Origin: Pedosphaera parvula Ellin514
Lineage (GTDB): Bacteria; Verrucomicrobiota; Verrucomicrobiia; Limisphaerales; Pedosphaeraceae
Length of the DNA stretch: 62,209 nt
Assembly (NCBI RefSeq): GCF_000172555.1
Contig: NZ_ABOX02000040.1
Location: 1 to 62,209, forward strand
Direction: 5' to 3'
A program made the translations under genes and the position numbers. Below the pieces are notes generated by a model. It searched no databases, was not told where the DNA came from, and was given only the letters and a program-made list of their open reading frames with translations. Every line of letters starts with the position of its first letter. Positions within the stretch are counted from its first letter, which is position 1. Below are positions 30,301-38,454 of the stretch, piece after piece.

Positions 30301-32274
30301 CTGACTGTGCAACCGAACAGGGCGCCGACGATGCAGGTGTTGTATGAGAGCCGCACTCCGAACCGCGATGATTACCCTCCTAATAGTGCGGCCGGTGGTA
30401 GTGTGGGCGGACAATTCCCGGTCGGACCAACGGATGCGTTGGTGACGCACTTGGGATTTGCAGACTCAGGCGGCGATGGTCTAAATCGGGATCATCATGT
30501 GGGAATCTTCAGCATCAGTGGAACACTTCTGGCTTCAGTGATTGTTCCTGCAGGCACCGACGCTTATTACACGAACGGTTATCGGTGGATGGCACTCAAC
30601 CCGCCTATTGTGCTTACTAATAACACGACCTACGTCTTGTTGGGCGAAGTTTTCTCCGGTGATGGAGACTTCTGGCCAGACGTGTTCTCGCCGACGAATT
30701 GGAATTCATATTACGTCGGAAATGGCGATCCGAGCCAGCGCATCGGTCGGTTCGTTGGGTCTGCCTGGCCGGCAGCGGCCACCAGTGGAGGTTCGGCAAA
30801 TACAATGTATGCAGCGCCGAACATGGCGATTCTGCCGGTTGGGTTACCGCAGATAAACATGCTGCAGAGCAATGTCACCTTGTATGTCGGTGATAATATC
30901 ACTCTTTTCAGTATCCCGAATGGTCAGGCACCATTAACCCTCCAATGGTACAAAGCTCCCAACACGCCATTGACCGGTCAGACCAACACTTCCCTAGCGC
31001 TTAACAATCTCGCTCAGGCAAATTCCGGCACCTACTATGTGGTCGGAACCAATCCGCAGGGAACGGCTCAGAGCAGCAACGTCACTTTAAGTGTTCTGGC
31101 GATCACTCCGCCAATTATCAACCAGCAACCGGTCAGTCAGACTGTCTATCTGCACCAACGCGCCACGTTCAGTATCAGCGCAGTGGGACAACAGCCGTTG
31201 AATTATCAATGGAAGTTCAACGGGACACCGATTGCCGGAGCCAACAGCAGTTCCTTAACTGTGATAAATCCGACCGCCGCCAACGTTGGCAACTACAGCG
31301 TTACCATCAGCAACAGTCTGGGAACCACCAACAGCGCATCAGCCTCGCTCACAGTGACCTCTCTGCCTGACGGCAGCTATGGCGCGGCGGTGTTGAATGC
31401 GAATCCGGTAATTTATTATCGATTCGATGAGGCAGGATCCGGTACCAACCTGGCCTTCAATTTGGGCAACCTTGGGGTCGCGGGCAACGGAACCTATGAA
31501 GGAGCCTTCGTCGGAGGTTCCGGCCCGGTGCCTCCGGATTTCGCCAATTTCGAGAACCCGAATCCAGCCCCCACTTTTGACGGACTGAGCACGGATATTC
31601 TGGTGCCGGCATTGAACTTCAATACAAATGCGCCGGTGAGTGTCACGATGGCGGCCTGGATCAATAAACCCCTGGCTCAGGAAGCTTACGCCGGAATCAT
31701 ATTCTATCGCGGACTCGCCGGGGCGAACGGGTTTGGGATCAAGCAGGACCCGAACAGCGGCGGGGATGTATTGGAATATCACTGGAACAACACCTACTTC
31801 AACTTCGCGAGCGGAGTGGGAGTGCCGGATTCACAATGGGTATTGGCGGCGCTGATTGTCCAGCCAAACCAGGCGATCCTATACCTGCATGACAGCACCG
31901 GGACAGTCATGGCAACCAATGTGGCGGCACACACAGCTGTCGCCTTTTCTGACAGCGCCACCCATGTGGGATGGGACACAGCCGGCACCGCCAGCAGCCC
32001 ACGTCGTTTCTATGGACAAATTGATGAAGCGATGATTTTCGATCGGGCGCTGGCGCCAGCTGAGTTGGATGCCCTTTATGCAGCGGCCTCGGCTCCGCAG
32101 GTGAAAATCAGTGCGACGCTGTCGGGTTCCAATCTAATTTTGAATTGGGCCACCGGCACCTTGCAACAAGCGGACGAAGCGGCCGGTCCATATTCAGATG
32201 TAACGGCAGCGACGAGCCCTTATTCCGTTTCTGCCAGTGCAGCGAGGAAGTTTTATCGGGTAAGAGTGCAGTAG
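27310..32274 (+). CDS. Giant secreted LamG / Ig-like adhesin-type protein
   Basis: A 1,654-residue protein from the ATG at 27310, with a long positively charged N-region and a hydrophobic export segment ending ASAEAQ (residue ~43). Two LamG/concanavalin-like domains (~50-265 and ~300-545) are followed by Ig-like domains (xxxYQWTRNGTPI). A beta-rich module, FLHETRDGTRDNYN to GAPNLASLPVGP, appears twice (29270-29790 and 30330-30850), each followed by an Ig-like stretch with LQWYK or AQWYK. Another Ig domain, a third LamG (31370-32090) and a C-terminal module ending KFYRVRVQ complete it. No catalytic motif is visible. It probably binds glycans at the surface or in the matrix; this is inference. 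Confidence 0.8.
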   Translation: MKTFISSPIEQCVRKVARMVWAKKAISGFVMASLMASASAEAQIQTAGSLFVNIDATTLPPGAVSDITNSGTLGGYFETRPGGVFVGATNAVNGIQFVGTNYMVLVNGIGGALIPPPSGLVGSNATASIEVWAYNPSVADDECMVAWGRRGTTGQNMAFEYGYNAGLGAVTHTGTANDISWDNFGGTPLNNRWHHLAYTYDGTNESVYVDGALANSKQVTLNIATNAGISLAAQWTNSVISTAPAFATLGIARVRIHDGALTPAQVLANFNTEKATFISPGPTSQFLTSGPTHRYSFNEPATNDATGLAIHDSAGTADGVVQGLSATQTVGQYANGRLVLPGGAQNTTAYADFPNGLLSVNGTNNGGSGEVSIEVWYKNTGGQSLSWARVFDFGSVGTNGIPGMELTGPGGYPAAGATGPDTLYYSAQMSTGVNQRRLGWQHRDPLPDGSTNGSTSGDVFMMNSFQTDRHVVVTWQESTGQIIAYENGTRVAAVFATNSINAINDVNLWLGRSQGGVGDGGLAGEFDEFRIYNKVLTPGQVVGNFQVGPNTVNTGEQAPSITVQPLGLTILQGSSVSFSIVASGSPAVSYQWTRNGTPISAATNKLYTLAAASTSNNGDVYSCVISNFAGATAHTLASANATVTVIPNQALPAQFLHETRDGTRDNYNSASSGIVGGLFTSGSTPVPVTHLGFYDMNKDGLNRDHRVGIFSADATTLLASVTVPAGTSALLTNGYRWVALDTPFVLSPNTTYILEAEVFANDGDGWPDIFIPGQWNPYFVGTNGPASRQGRFTGGAWPSSPLSTSTANGTYGAPNLASLPVGPVIASMLQTSVTQYAGLSVTIPAIVNGEGPVAAQWYKGSAPGTLLVGQTNSSLVLSTLTAADAGDYYVIASNAVGTAQSGIVTLTVLADTPVSFTQQPASISVPENYAASFTVAATGTPPIAYQWTRNGTPITGATNTDYSIAAVSSTNSGETYSCIVSNFANSAPHVITSIVATLTVQPNRAPTMQVLYESRTPNRDDYPPNSAAGGSVGGQFPVGPTDALVTHLGFADSGGDGLNRDHHVGIFSISGTLLASVIVPAGTDAYYTNGYRWMALNPPIVLTNNTTYVLLGEVFSGDGDFWPDVFSPTNWNSYYVGNGDPSQRIGRFVGSAWPAAATSGGSANTMYAAPNMAILPVGLPQINMLQSNVTLYVGDNITLFSIPNGQAPLTLQWYKAPNTPLTGQTNTSLALNNLAQANSGTYYVVGTNPQGTAQSSNVTLSVLAITPPIINQQPVSQTVYLHQRATFSISAVGQQPLNYQWKFNGTPIAGANSSSLTVINPTAANVGNYSVTISNSLGTTNSASASLTVTSLPDGSYGAAVLNANPVIYYRFDEAGSGTNLAFNLGNLGVAGNGTYEGAFVGGSGPVPPDFANFENPNPAPTFDGLSTDILVPALNFNTNAPVSVTMAAWINKPLAQEAYAGIIFYRGLAGANGFGIKQDPNSGGDVLEYHWNNTYFNFASGVGVPDSQWVLAALIVQPNQAILYLHDSTGTVMATNVAAHTAVAFSDSATHVGWDTAGTASSPRRFYGQIDEAMIFDRALAPAELDALYAAASAPQVKISATLSGSNLILNWATGTLQQADEAAGPYSDVTAATSPYSVSASAARKFYRVRVQ

Positions 32275-32283
32275 GAATTTCAA

Positions 32284-32336
32284 TCAACCCACCGGCATTG
32301 CCCGCCGCAGGATAGTGGGCAATGCACGAGGGTTGA
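32284..32336 (+). terminator. Nested inverted repeat after the LamG gene
   Basis: A 9-bp perfect inner stem (32295-32303 with 32317-32325, 13-nt loop) sits within a 7-bp outer stem (32284-32290 with 32330-32336), separated by 4-nt internal loops. It begins 10 nt after the LamG stop codon. There is no T tract, so it may be a rho-type 3' end, an RNA-stabilising structure, or a repeat element. Confidence 0.5.
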
Positions 32337-32376
32337 CAACCCAAGACCAGCAAAGAAGTTAGCATTCAGAAAAGCC

Positions 32377-33117
32377 ATGAAAACCAAGGACATGTTTTGT
32401 CGTATTCTGCGTTACAAAAAGCATGAGCGAGGGAACATCGCTTTCACTCTGATAGAATTATTGGTGGTGATTGCCATTATTGCCATCCTTGCAGGCCTGC
32501 TGTTGCCGGCGCTGGCACGCGCCAAAGCGAAGGCCAACCTGACCAAATGCATCAGCAATCAAAAGCAAATTGGACTGGCGCTGATTATGTACGCGGATGA
32601 CAGCGCCGAGTTTTATCCGATCTACGATCACTGGGCATCGTGGGGCGGAGCCTTGGGGACTCCAGCGGGAATTATCCATAGTGGGCTTGTGCCTCCCGAA
32701 CTGCGACCCTTGAATGCTTATACCAAAAATCTGGATCTCTACCGCTGTCCATCTGACAGAGGGGATTCGCTGTATCCCGGCATTTTCAATTGCTATAGCA
32801 ACTGGGGCAACAGCTATTTAATGACGTGGAAAGCCAATGAATGGGGTGTGCAACATGTGGGCGGCCAGGCAGGAGTTACAAACTCCATCAAGTCCACTGA
32901 AATTGCGACCAAGCCATCGAGCAAATTAATTCTCAGCGACTGGCCGTGGTTCGGAGACCGCGTAAATACCGATCCCAGAAGTATCTGGCACAGTTTCAGC
33001 GGCAGAACGCAACTCCCCACACTCTTTGGCGACGGCCATGTGCAGGATTTCAGGTTTCCAACCAACATTTCGCAGTTACAGAACGCGACGGTGAGTGTGA
33101 ATTCGAACTATTGGTAA
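32377..33117 (+). CDS. Type II secretion/pilus pseudopilin-like protein (prepilin-type leader)
   Basis: A 246-residue protein from the ATG at 32377. After a long basic leader, the segment [29 protein letters not shown] is an N-methylation/prepilin motif with the conserved Glu five residues into the helix. The prepilin peptidase site would be Ala-Phe instead of the usual Gly-Phe. The exported domain has a C-terminal WHS[11 protein letters not shown] segment, close to the His-then-Asp-Gly pattern typical of the many pseudopilins of Planctomycetota and Verrucomicrobiota. Such proteins are numerous in these genomes and usually lie far from core secretion genes; their roles are largely unknown. 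It may follow the LamG gene on one transcript. Confidence 0.85.
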   Translation: MKTKDMFCRILRYKKHERGNIAFTLIELLVVIAIIAILAGLLLPALARAKAKANLTKCISNQKQIGLALIMYADDSAEFYPIYDHWASWGGALGTPAGIIHSGLVPPELRPLNAYTKNLDLYRCPSDRGDSLYPGIFNCYSNWGNSYLMTWKANEWGVQHVGGQAGVTNSIKSTEIATKPSSKLILSDWPWFGDRVNTDPRSIWHSFSGRTQLPTLFGDGHVQDFRFPTNISQLQNATVSVNSNYW

Positions 33118-33142
33118 GCCAACCCCAATTCGGTTAGAAGCG

Positions 33143-33475
33143 TCAGAAGCCCTTCTTCCAATTCCTCACCATGCGAATTTGTTCGGGGGTGTGGTGAGAG
33201 GAATCGCGACCGGAAGGCATGTAACGTCGAAGATCCGAGATTTCGCTGATCACGTTTTCTGAGGTGGCAAGTTCGTGGCGCATCAGATGACAGCCAATCA
33301 CAGTGCCAGTGCGTCCCCTGCGCGCCCAGCAATGTACAAACACGGGATTTTCGTCCGCCAATGAGCGGTCGATGCGGTCAAGCACACTGCACATGGTCAG
33401 ACCAAAGACCTCCTCCGATCCGCAATTGGCATGTTCAGGCCGTTTGACGGAGCAGATTTGAGTCTGAGAACGCAA
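33143..33475 (-). pseudogene. 5'-truncated dual-specificity protein phosphatase
   Basis: The frame holds the second half of a cysteine phosphatase: FVHCWARRGRTGTVIGCHL contains the CX5R active-site loop (Cys-Trp-Ala-Arg-Arg-Gly-Arg-Thr-Gly), followed by a helical C-terminus. The first half, including the general-acid Asp loop, is missing. The start-like TTG at 33475 lies only 6 nt after the TAA of the upstream secreted-protein gene and in the same frame; the first ATG (33397) would leave 84 residues. The second and third residues of the loop are Arg-Arg in place of the small residues I expect. It is most likely a 5'-deleted gene fragment. Intact relatives are about 150-180 residues. Confidence 0.65.
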
Positions 33476-33481
33476 GTTAGC

Positions 33482-35947
33482 TTATCTGGTTTTTCCTGGG
33501 CCTGTGCCTGTTAACCCGCCAAATAAAATTGGTGCCGGGTGGTAAGGATATTCACGGATGTTCATCCGGATGTTACCGGTGTAGCCGTTGTCGGAGCCGA
33601 CGCAGATGTGGTAAGGGACACCAGGGATTGCAAAGAAGGTGACGCCTCCTGTATGCCCGGACGCCACCGGTTTGAGTGTGCCGAGGTTACCGACAAATAC
33701 TGTGATTGGGGAGCGCCAATCGTCACTTTGCCAAAGGTCGATCGAACAAACTCCGAAGTAAGGTGCACGCCAGGTCCACCAGATTGAGTGACCACTGGTG
33801 TCGCCTGCATTGCTTGCGGGTTCGCCCGGTTGAGTTGTAGCGCCGAGGTTGGAGCCGGAGACCTGCGTGTTGCCGAAGATTGAGGGAGCGAGATAGAAAT
33901 TGTCATTGGCTGCAGGTGGAACTTCGTTGAGGTAAAACTGGAGGTTGGCAGGGTTGGCTTGATTGCCATCGACAGCGATTTGGTAGGTTTGGCCGGCGAC
34001 GGCATCGAAGCGGACCAGAGGACCACTGGAGATATTTGTCAGTGTGGCAAGCGAGGAGCCGGTGTAGACGGCAAATACCGGATAATCGGGTCTGAATGTC
34101 GAGACTATCGTGTCAATAGGTGTAGGAGTCCACGGCACCGGGAAACCGTAGGGAGACAGCTCCTGATTGGTTTTGATGACGATGGAATTTGTGGCCAGAG
34201 AGACACTGCCGGATATGGGTGCCTTCCAGGAATACCAGATCGAATTGCCTTGGGCGATGCCACCATGGGCAGGCTCATTTGGCTGAGAACTGGCGCCGAG
34301 GGTGGAACCGCGCACTCGTATGGCGGTACCATTCAGCAAGATTCGCTTCTCAAAATTGTCGTTGGGTGGTGGTAGCTGCATTTGCAGACTTATTGTGAAT
34401 TCGCCCTGAGGGGCCGCAAACGAAGGAATACGAAAGTCGTGATTCATCACCCAATAAGAATCTGCGGAGATCTGATAACTTTGACCGGCTTCAACAGGAA
34501 CATAAACTGGATCACGTGTTATTACTTCCCACTCGAAAGAATTGACAGCGTGTCCGGCAATCCGAACCAGGTTTTGCAGATCATTGCCGGTATAAGCATT
34601 GAGCAAAGCGCCTTGAGTTGCGGAGAGCACGAGGGTTCCGCTGCGAGGAGCTGTCCATGTCCACCAGCAAATTTCTCCCACTGCCTCATTACCGAAGTAA
34701 AGTTCGCCAGGCTCCCAGGTAGCAAGTGCAAGCGATGCTGGAAAGCTAAGATTGGAACCGACGAGTTGAAACCGATTGGTAAAATGATCGTTGGCAGGAT
34801 GAACATTGATGACGACAGGTGAAGAGACATTCGTCACGTCTCCAACCGAGACGGCAGTGAGGGAATGCACGCCAGACAGAACATCCTTCCACAAGAAAGA
34901 ATAAGGCGGAGTGTCGGCTTCATATAAAAACTTTGATCCGTCATAGAACGAGACCTTCCGGACATTATTGTTGGATGGGTCCAGAAAAACGGAGACAGCA
35001 ATATTAGTGGGGCCAATGAAGTTAGATGGGGAGAATGGTTCCTCGATAGCAATAGCAGCCTGGCCCAGGGAGAAACTAAATGGACCGCTTCGGTTGCCAA
35101 AAGGATTGCGAGCGGAAATTTTCTTAAACATTTTAACTGAGAAGTGGTATGTAGTTCCCGCCTCCACCGGAAAACTGATGTTTTCGCCATGAGAGGATCT
35201 TGCAATGAAACCGACACCGACCAAGGAAGGACCGGTATAAACCAGAATGTCCAAATTATCAAACGGGTCGCTCAGCAAATAGGCATAGCCAGTGTAAGGA
35301 GCAGTCCAGGAATACCAGACGGATCCTGGAACGAGGTCGTCACCCCAGTTTAGTTCGCCAGGTTCTTCTGTGGATGCGTAAGTCGTGCCCGATGGGTTAC
35401 AGTTAATCCCAGTCAAAATAACAGGATTTGCGTAATCATCGTTATCTGGAGCCGGCTGAAAGGAGAGCTTAAAGTTTCTTGTCGCAGGGGGCGGCGGGAA
35501 GTTTGGAGCATTTTGGTAGCCGAAGGCTATTTTATAATTTTGGCCGGCGCGGACTCTAAAAATCATTGTGTCTAAAAGGAATGGCAAACCTAAGGAACGG
35601 TTATCGCCAACAGGGGAGAGCGCGTCCACCGAGTCACCGACATAGGCAGCCAGGAGAATCCCAGTATCCCATGCCGAGCCATCGTGAATCGCGGTCACAA
35701 AAGCCAACCCGCTTTGGGTGGCAGTCCAGGAATACCAAACCGAGGTCATACCCTGAACTCCTGCATGGTTAGGTTCACCCGGTTCCTTCGTGGCTCCCGC
35801 GAGAGTGGCGATGTTGGTTGAGTCAAGTTCGAGGATGGGGATGCTGTTGGAGAAATTGTCGTTAATCGGTTGTGCCGAAGCGACAGTGGTAAGAGCGCAT
35901 AAGACCAGGATAGTGGACATTATAATCGTCAGAGGGCGAATGATCAT
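33482..35947 (-). CDS. Large secreted protein with five repeated beta-sandwich modules
   Basis: An 821-residue protein. I chose the ATG at 35947 because AGGAA lies just upstream (35952-35956) and a signal peptide follows at once (MIIRPLTIIMSTILVLCAL, then ASAQ). Longer in-frame starts reach 36052. Five modules of roughly 130 residues begin ND(N/D/H)(F/Y) and contain a (Q/E)PGE(P/L) turn and a (V/I)W(Y/W)(S/T)W(T/K/R)AP strand. They resemble pre-peptidase C-terminal-type beta sandwiches. A Big/Ig-like domain lies between modules 2 and 3. No enzyme motif is visible. The C-terminus stops abruptly in GLTGTGPGKTR and lacks the FYR-type ending of the neighbours, right where a phosphatase fragment begins. 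Confidence 0.75.
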   Translation of the reverse strand: MIIRPLTIIMSTILVLCALTTVASAQPINDNFSNSIPILELDSTNIATLAGATKEPGEPNHAGVQGMTSVWYSWTATQSGLAFVTAIHDGSAWDTGILLAAYVGDSVDALSPVGDNRSLGLPFLLDTMIFRVRAGQNYKIAFGYQNAPNFPPPPATRNFKLSFQPAPDNDDYANPVILTGINCNPSGTTYASTEEPGELNWGDDLVPGSVWYSWTAPYTGYAYLLSDPFDNLDILVYTGPSLVGVGFIARSSHGENISFPVEAGTTYHFSVKMFKKISARNPFGNRSGPFSFSLGQAAIAIEEPFSPSNFIGPTNIAVSVFLDPSNNNVRKVSFYDGSKFLYEADTPPYSFLWKDVLSGVHSLTAVSVGDVTNVSSPVVINVHPANDHFTNRFQLVGSNLSFPASLALATWEPGELYFGNEAVGEICWWTWTAPRSGTLVLSATQGALLNAYTGNDLQNLVRIAGHAVNSFEWEVITRDPVYVPVEAGQSYQISADSYWVMNHDFRIPSFAAPQGEFTISLQMQLPPPNDNFEKRILLNGTAIRVRGSTLGASSQPNEPAHGGIAQGNSIWYSWKAPISGSVSLATNSIVIKTNQELSPYGFPVPWTPTPIDTIVSTFRPDYPVFAVYTGSSLATLTNISSGPLVRFDAVAGQTYQIAVDGNQANPANLQFYLNEVPPAANDNFYLAPSIFGNTQVSGSNLGATTQPGEPASNAGDTSGHSIWWTWRAPYFGVCSIDLWQSDDWRSPITVFVGNLGTLKPVASGHTGGVTFFAIPGVPYHICVGSDNGYTGNIRMNIREYPYHPAPILFGGLTGTGPGKTR

Positions 35948-36457
35948 GCTGTTCCTGCCGCCCTTTTGGCGGGGTGCGTCTCCTTGTTTCATCGTCATTA
36001 AATGGTCCGTTCTGTTTCCGAAGGAGAATAGAGAACGAAGGTCTAGATGCAAGGGTTTTCAGGTGTAGTTCGACTGATGCATGCAGAAACGCTAAGTTGC
36101 CGAGTTGTTCTGTCGCAAGCAGTTGAGGGTCAATGGAAAATATTTCGAGGGGGTTGGACAGTGTATGTCCAACCCGCTGCGCTAAATTGGTGAGGTATGA
36201 AAAAAGAAGTCGCAGATTTAGGTGGGGCGGTGGTGCACGACCTGGCCTGCCATGCAACCGGAGGGGAGCGAAAGGAGTTATCCTCCGGCAAAGTGGAAAT
36301 TCGAGTTAATTCGAGTAAAAATTGCAACACAGATGCCGGGTCAGGCATGGAAAGGAGTGAAATGGAAGGCAATCCAATCGAAGGCGGGAGTTTACAATCT
36401 CTTTGCATCCCAGGGAATTTTACCGTAGATATTCCCTTCCCCATTGAGGGGAATTTT
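35948..36457 (+). other. Divergent intergenic region upstream of cimA
   Basis: About 510 nt between the minus-strand secreted-protein gene and cimA. It must hold both promoters. An open frame from 36197 runs into cimA but its sequence is not protein-like, so I treat 36197-36457 as untranslated leader. A perfect inverted repeat lies at 36151-36175. The cimA ribosome site AGGGGA is at 36447-36452. Confidence 0.5.
36151..36175. repeat. Perfect 10-bp inverted repeat, 5-nt loop
   Basis: GGGTTGGACA at 36151-36160 is exactly mirrored by TGTCCAACCC at 36166-36175. There is no T run, and it lies in a divergent promoter region, so an operator or a short structured repeat is as likely as a terminator. 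Confidence 0.55.
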
Positions 36458-38017
36458 ATGAAACCCGAAGTCGAAATATATGATACGACCCTGCGCGATG
36501 GAAGTCAGGGCGAAGGCATCAATTTCTCGGTGATGGACAAGTTGCGGATTGCCGAGAAGCTCGACCAATTCGGGGTTCATTATATTGAAGGGGGCTGGCC
36601 GGGATCGAATCCGAAGGACATCGAGTTTTTTGCGGAGGCCAAGCGGAAGAAATTCAAGAAAGCACGATTGGCAGCGTTCGGTTCGACACGGCGCAAGGGT
36701 GTGCCAGTGGAACAGGATGACCAGGTGCGGTTGTTGCTGGAAGCTGAGACGCCGGTGGTGACGATTTACGGGAAGACGTGGTTGATGCACGTGAAGGAAG
36801 TGTTGCGCACGACTCCGGAAGAAAATCTGGGGATGATTGCCGACACAATCCGTTACCTTAAGGACAACGGAAAGTTCGTAATTTACGACGCGGAGCATTG
36901 CTTCGACGGTTACAAGAGTGATGCGGAGTATGCCATCGCAACGTGGCACGCGGCGGAAAAAGCGGGCGTGGATATTTTGACGTTGTGCGATACCAACGGC
37001 GGTTGTCTGCCGACCGAAGTTGCGGAGATCACGCGCGTGGCCAGGAGCAAGGTGAATGTGAAGATCGGCATTCACACACACGATGACATTGGGCTGGGTG
37101 TGGCAAATGCTTTGGCTTCGCTCAATGCGGGCGCCACGCATGTGCAAGGCACGATCAATGGCTATGGGGAACGAACCGGCAATTGCAATTTGACGAGCGT
37201 GATACCAACAGTTGCGTTCAAGATGAAGAAGAGTTGCGTGCCGAAGGCTTCGCTGCCCAAGCTGAAGGAGCTTTCACAGTTCGTGGATGAAATCGCCAAC
37301 TTGCGCCACAATCCGCGCCAACCATGGGTCGGTTCGGCGGCGTTCTCGCATAAAGGCGGCACGCATGTCAATGCAGTGCAAAAACTGGCTTCGAGCTACG
37401 AGCATATTGATCCGGCATCCGTGGGAAATAATCGCACCGTGTTGATCAGTGACCTGGCGGGACGCAGCAACATTGTCATGAAAGCCCAGGAGCTGGGTTT
37501 CAAGATCAATAACGAGACGCCGGAGTTGAAGCTGATTTTGAATCGCATCAAGGAACTGGAGCATAAAGGTTATGAGTTCGAAGCGGCGGAAGGATCCCTT
37601 GCCCTGCTCATCCAGAAGCTTTTGAAACACGAGGAACCGCCATTTAAAGTTGAGGGCTACGAAACGACGGTACGACGCGATCGATCGATCTCGGTTTGTC
37701 AGGCGATGATCAAGGTATTGGTAAAAGGTGAGGCAGCGCATACGGTTGCCGAAGGGGATGGTCCGGTGAATGCACTGGACTCGGCATTGCGCCAGGCATT
37801 GGCACGGTTTTATCCGCAGGTGAAGAAAATCCAATTAACGGATTATAAAGTTCGTATTCTGGATTCAGGCAGCGGCACGAGCGCGAAGACGCGTGTTTTC
37901 ATTGAGTCCACCAATGGCAAGGATGAATGGGGTACGGTCGGTGTGAGTGATAATATTATTGAAGCGAGCCTCGGGGCATTGGTGGATAGTATGGAGTATG
38001 GGTTGTTGAAGAAATGA
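36458..38017 (+). CDS. cimA: (R)-citramalate synthase
   Basis: A 519-residue enzyme from the ATG at 36458, with AGGGGA 5 nt upstream. The N-terminal HMGL-like barrel starts VEIYDTTLRDGSQGEG, with the Arg-Asp of the active site and the metal ligand Asp, and continues with EGGWPGSNPKD and GIHTHDDIGLGVANAL (His-x-His metal site). The C-terminal part (~380-515) matches the LeuA allosteric/dimer domain (KVRILDSGSGTSAKTRV). Length and the GGWPGSNPKD motif favour citramalate synthase over 2-isopropylmalate or homocitrate synthase. It condenses pyruvate and acetyl-CoA to citramalate, the threonine-independent entry to isoleucine. The C-terminal domain usually mediates isoleucine feedback. Confidence 0.92.
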   Translation: MKPEVEIYDTTLRDGSQGEGINFSVMDKLRIAEKLDQFGVHYIEGGWPGSNPKDIEFFAEAKRKKFKKARLAAFGSTRRKGVPVEQDDQVRLLLEAETPVVTIYGKTWLMHVKEVLRTTPEENLGMIADTIRYLKDNGKFVIYDAEHCFDGYKSDAEYAIATWHAAEKAGVDILTLCDTNGGCLPTEVAEITRVARSKVNVKIGIHTHDDIGLGVANALASLNAGATHVQGTINGYGERTGNCNLTSVIPTVAFKMKKSCVPKASLPKLKELSQFVDEIANLRHNPRQPWVGSAAFSHKGGTHVNAVQKLASSYEHIDPASVGNNRTVLISDLAGRSNIVMKAQELGFKINNETPELKLILNRIKELEHKGYEFEAAEGSLALLIQKLLKHEEPPFKVEGYETTVRRDRSISVCQAMIKVLVKGEAAHTVAEGDGPVNALDSALRQALARFYPQVKKIQLTDYKVRILDSGSGTSAKTRVFIESTNGKDEWGTVGVSDNIIEASLGALVDSMEYGLLKK

Positions 38018-38023
38018 TTTTCA

Positions 38024-38045
38024 ACCACGAATGGACACGAATAAA
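38024..38045 (+). repeat. Left copy of inverted repeat flanking the GxxExxY gene
   Basis: The 22 nt at 38024-38045 match the reverse complement of 38422-38443 at 20 positions; similarity extends outward through a TTTT run. This arm contains the putative start codon of the GxxExxY gene (ATG 38031). Confidence 0.7.
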
Positions 38046-38408
38046 TTACTTTCGAAGGAGGAAGTGTTCCAGATCGTGGGTTGTGCCCTTGAAGTGCTGA
38101 ATGAAATTGGGCCTGGATTCCATGAAAAGATCTATGAGAACTCATTATCGGTTGAGTTTAAGGTTCGCCACATTGCGTTCGATCAGCAGCGGAGATTTGA
38201 GATACTTTACAAAAGCCAACATGTTGGTGAGTTCATTCCAGACCTGATTGCATTCGGTTCTGTCATAGTTGATACCAAGGTCATTGCAAGCATTGGAGAA
38301 CTGGAGCGCGGCCAGATGCTCAATCATCTTCGAATTACCGGTTTGAGAGTTGGGGTTATAATAAACTTCAAACGCGCAAAGCTTGAATGGGAGCGTTTGG
38401 TATTGTGA
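38031..38408 (+). CDS. GxxExxY family protein (PD-(D/E)XK-nuclease-like)
   Basis: A 125-residue protein with the family signature GPGFHEKIYENSL (residues ~26-38), then a nuclease-like core in which EFIPDLIAFGSVIVDTKVIASI supplies the Asp and the Asp-x-Lys pattern of PD-(D/E)XK folds. The family is common and sporadically distributed in environmental bacteria; its role is not established. The ATG at 38031 lies inside the left arm of an inverted repeat and has no clear ribosome site. The second arm follows the stop at 38422-38443. The gene sits between the housekeeping genes cimA and valS. The paired repeats suggest insertion as a small unit. Confidence 0.85.
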   Translation: MDTNKLLSKEEVFQIVGCALEVLNEIGPGFHEKIYENSLSVEFKVRHIAFDQQRRFEILYKSQHVGEFIPDLIAFGSVIVDTKVIASIGELERGQMLNHLRITGLRVGVIINFKRAKLEWERLVL

Positions 38409-38421
38409 TTTAACATTCGTG

Positions 38422-38443
38422 TTTATTGGTGTTCATTCGTGGT
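38422..38443 (-). repeat. Right copy of inverted repeat flanking the GxxExxY gene
   Basis: This is the reverse complement of the left copy with two mismatches. It begins 14 nt after the GxxExxY stop and ends 11 nt before the valS start, so it also forms most of the valS leader. Confidence 0.7.
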
Positions 38444-38454
38444 CAAAAAGCGTT

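Noticed and set aside
36197-36457. In-frame 87-residue extension upstream of cimA
   Set aside because: Poor protein composition, and a good ribosome site directly before the ATG at 36458.
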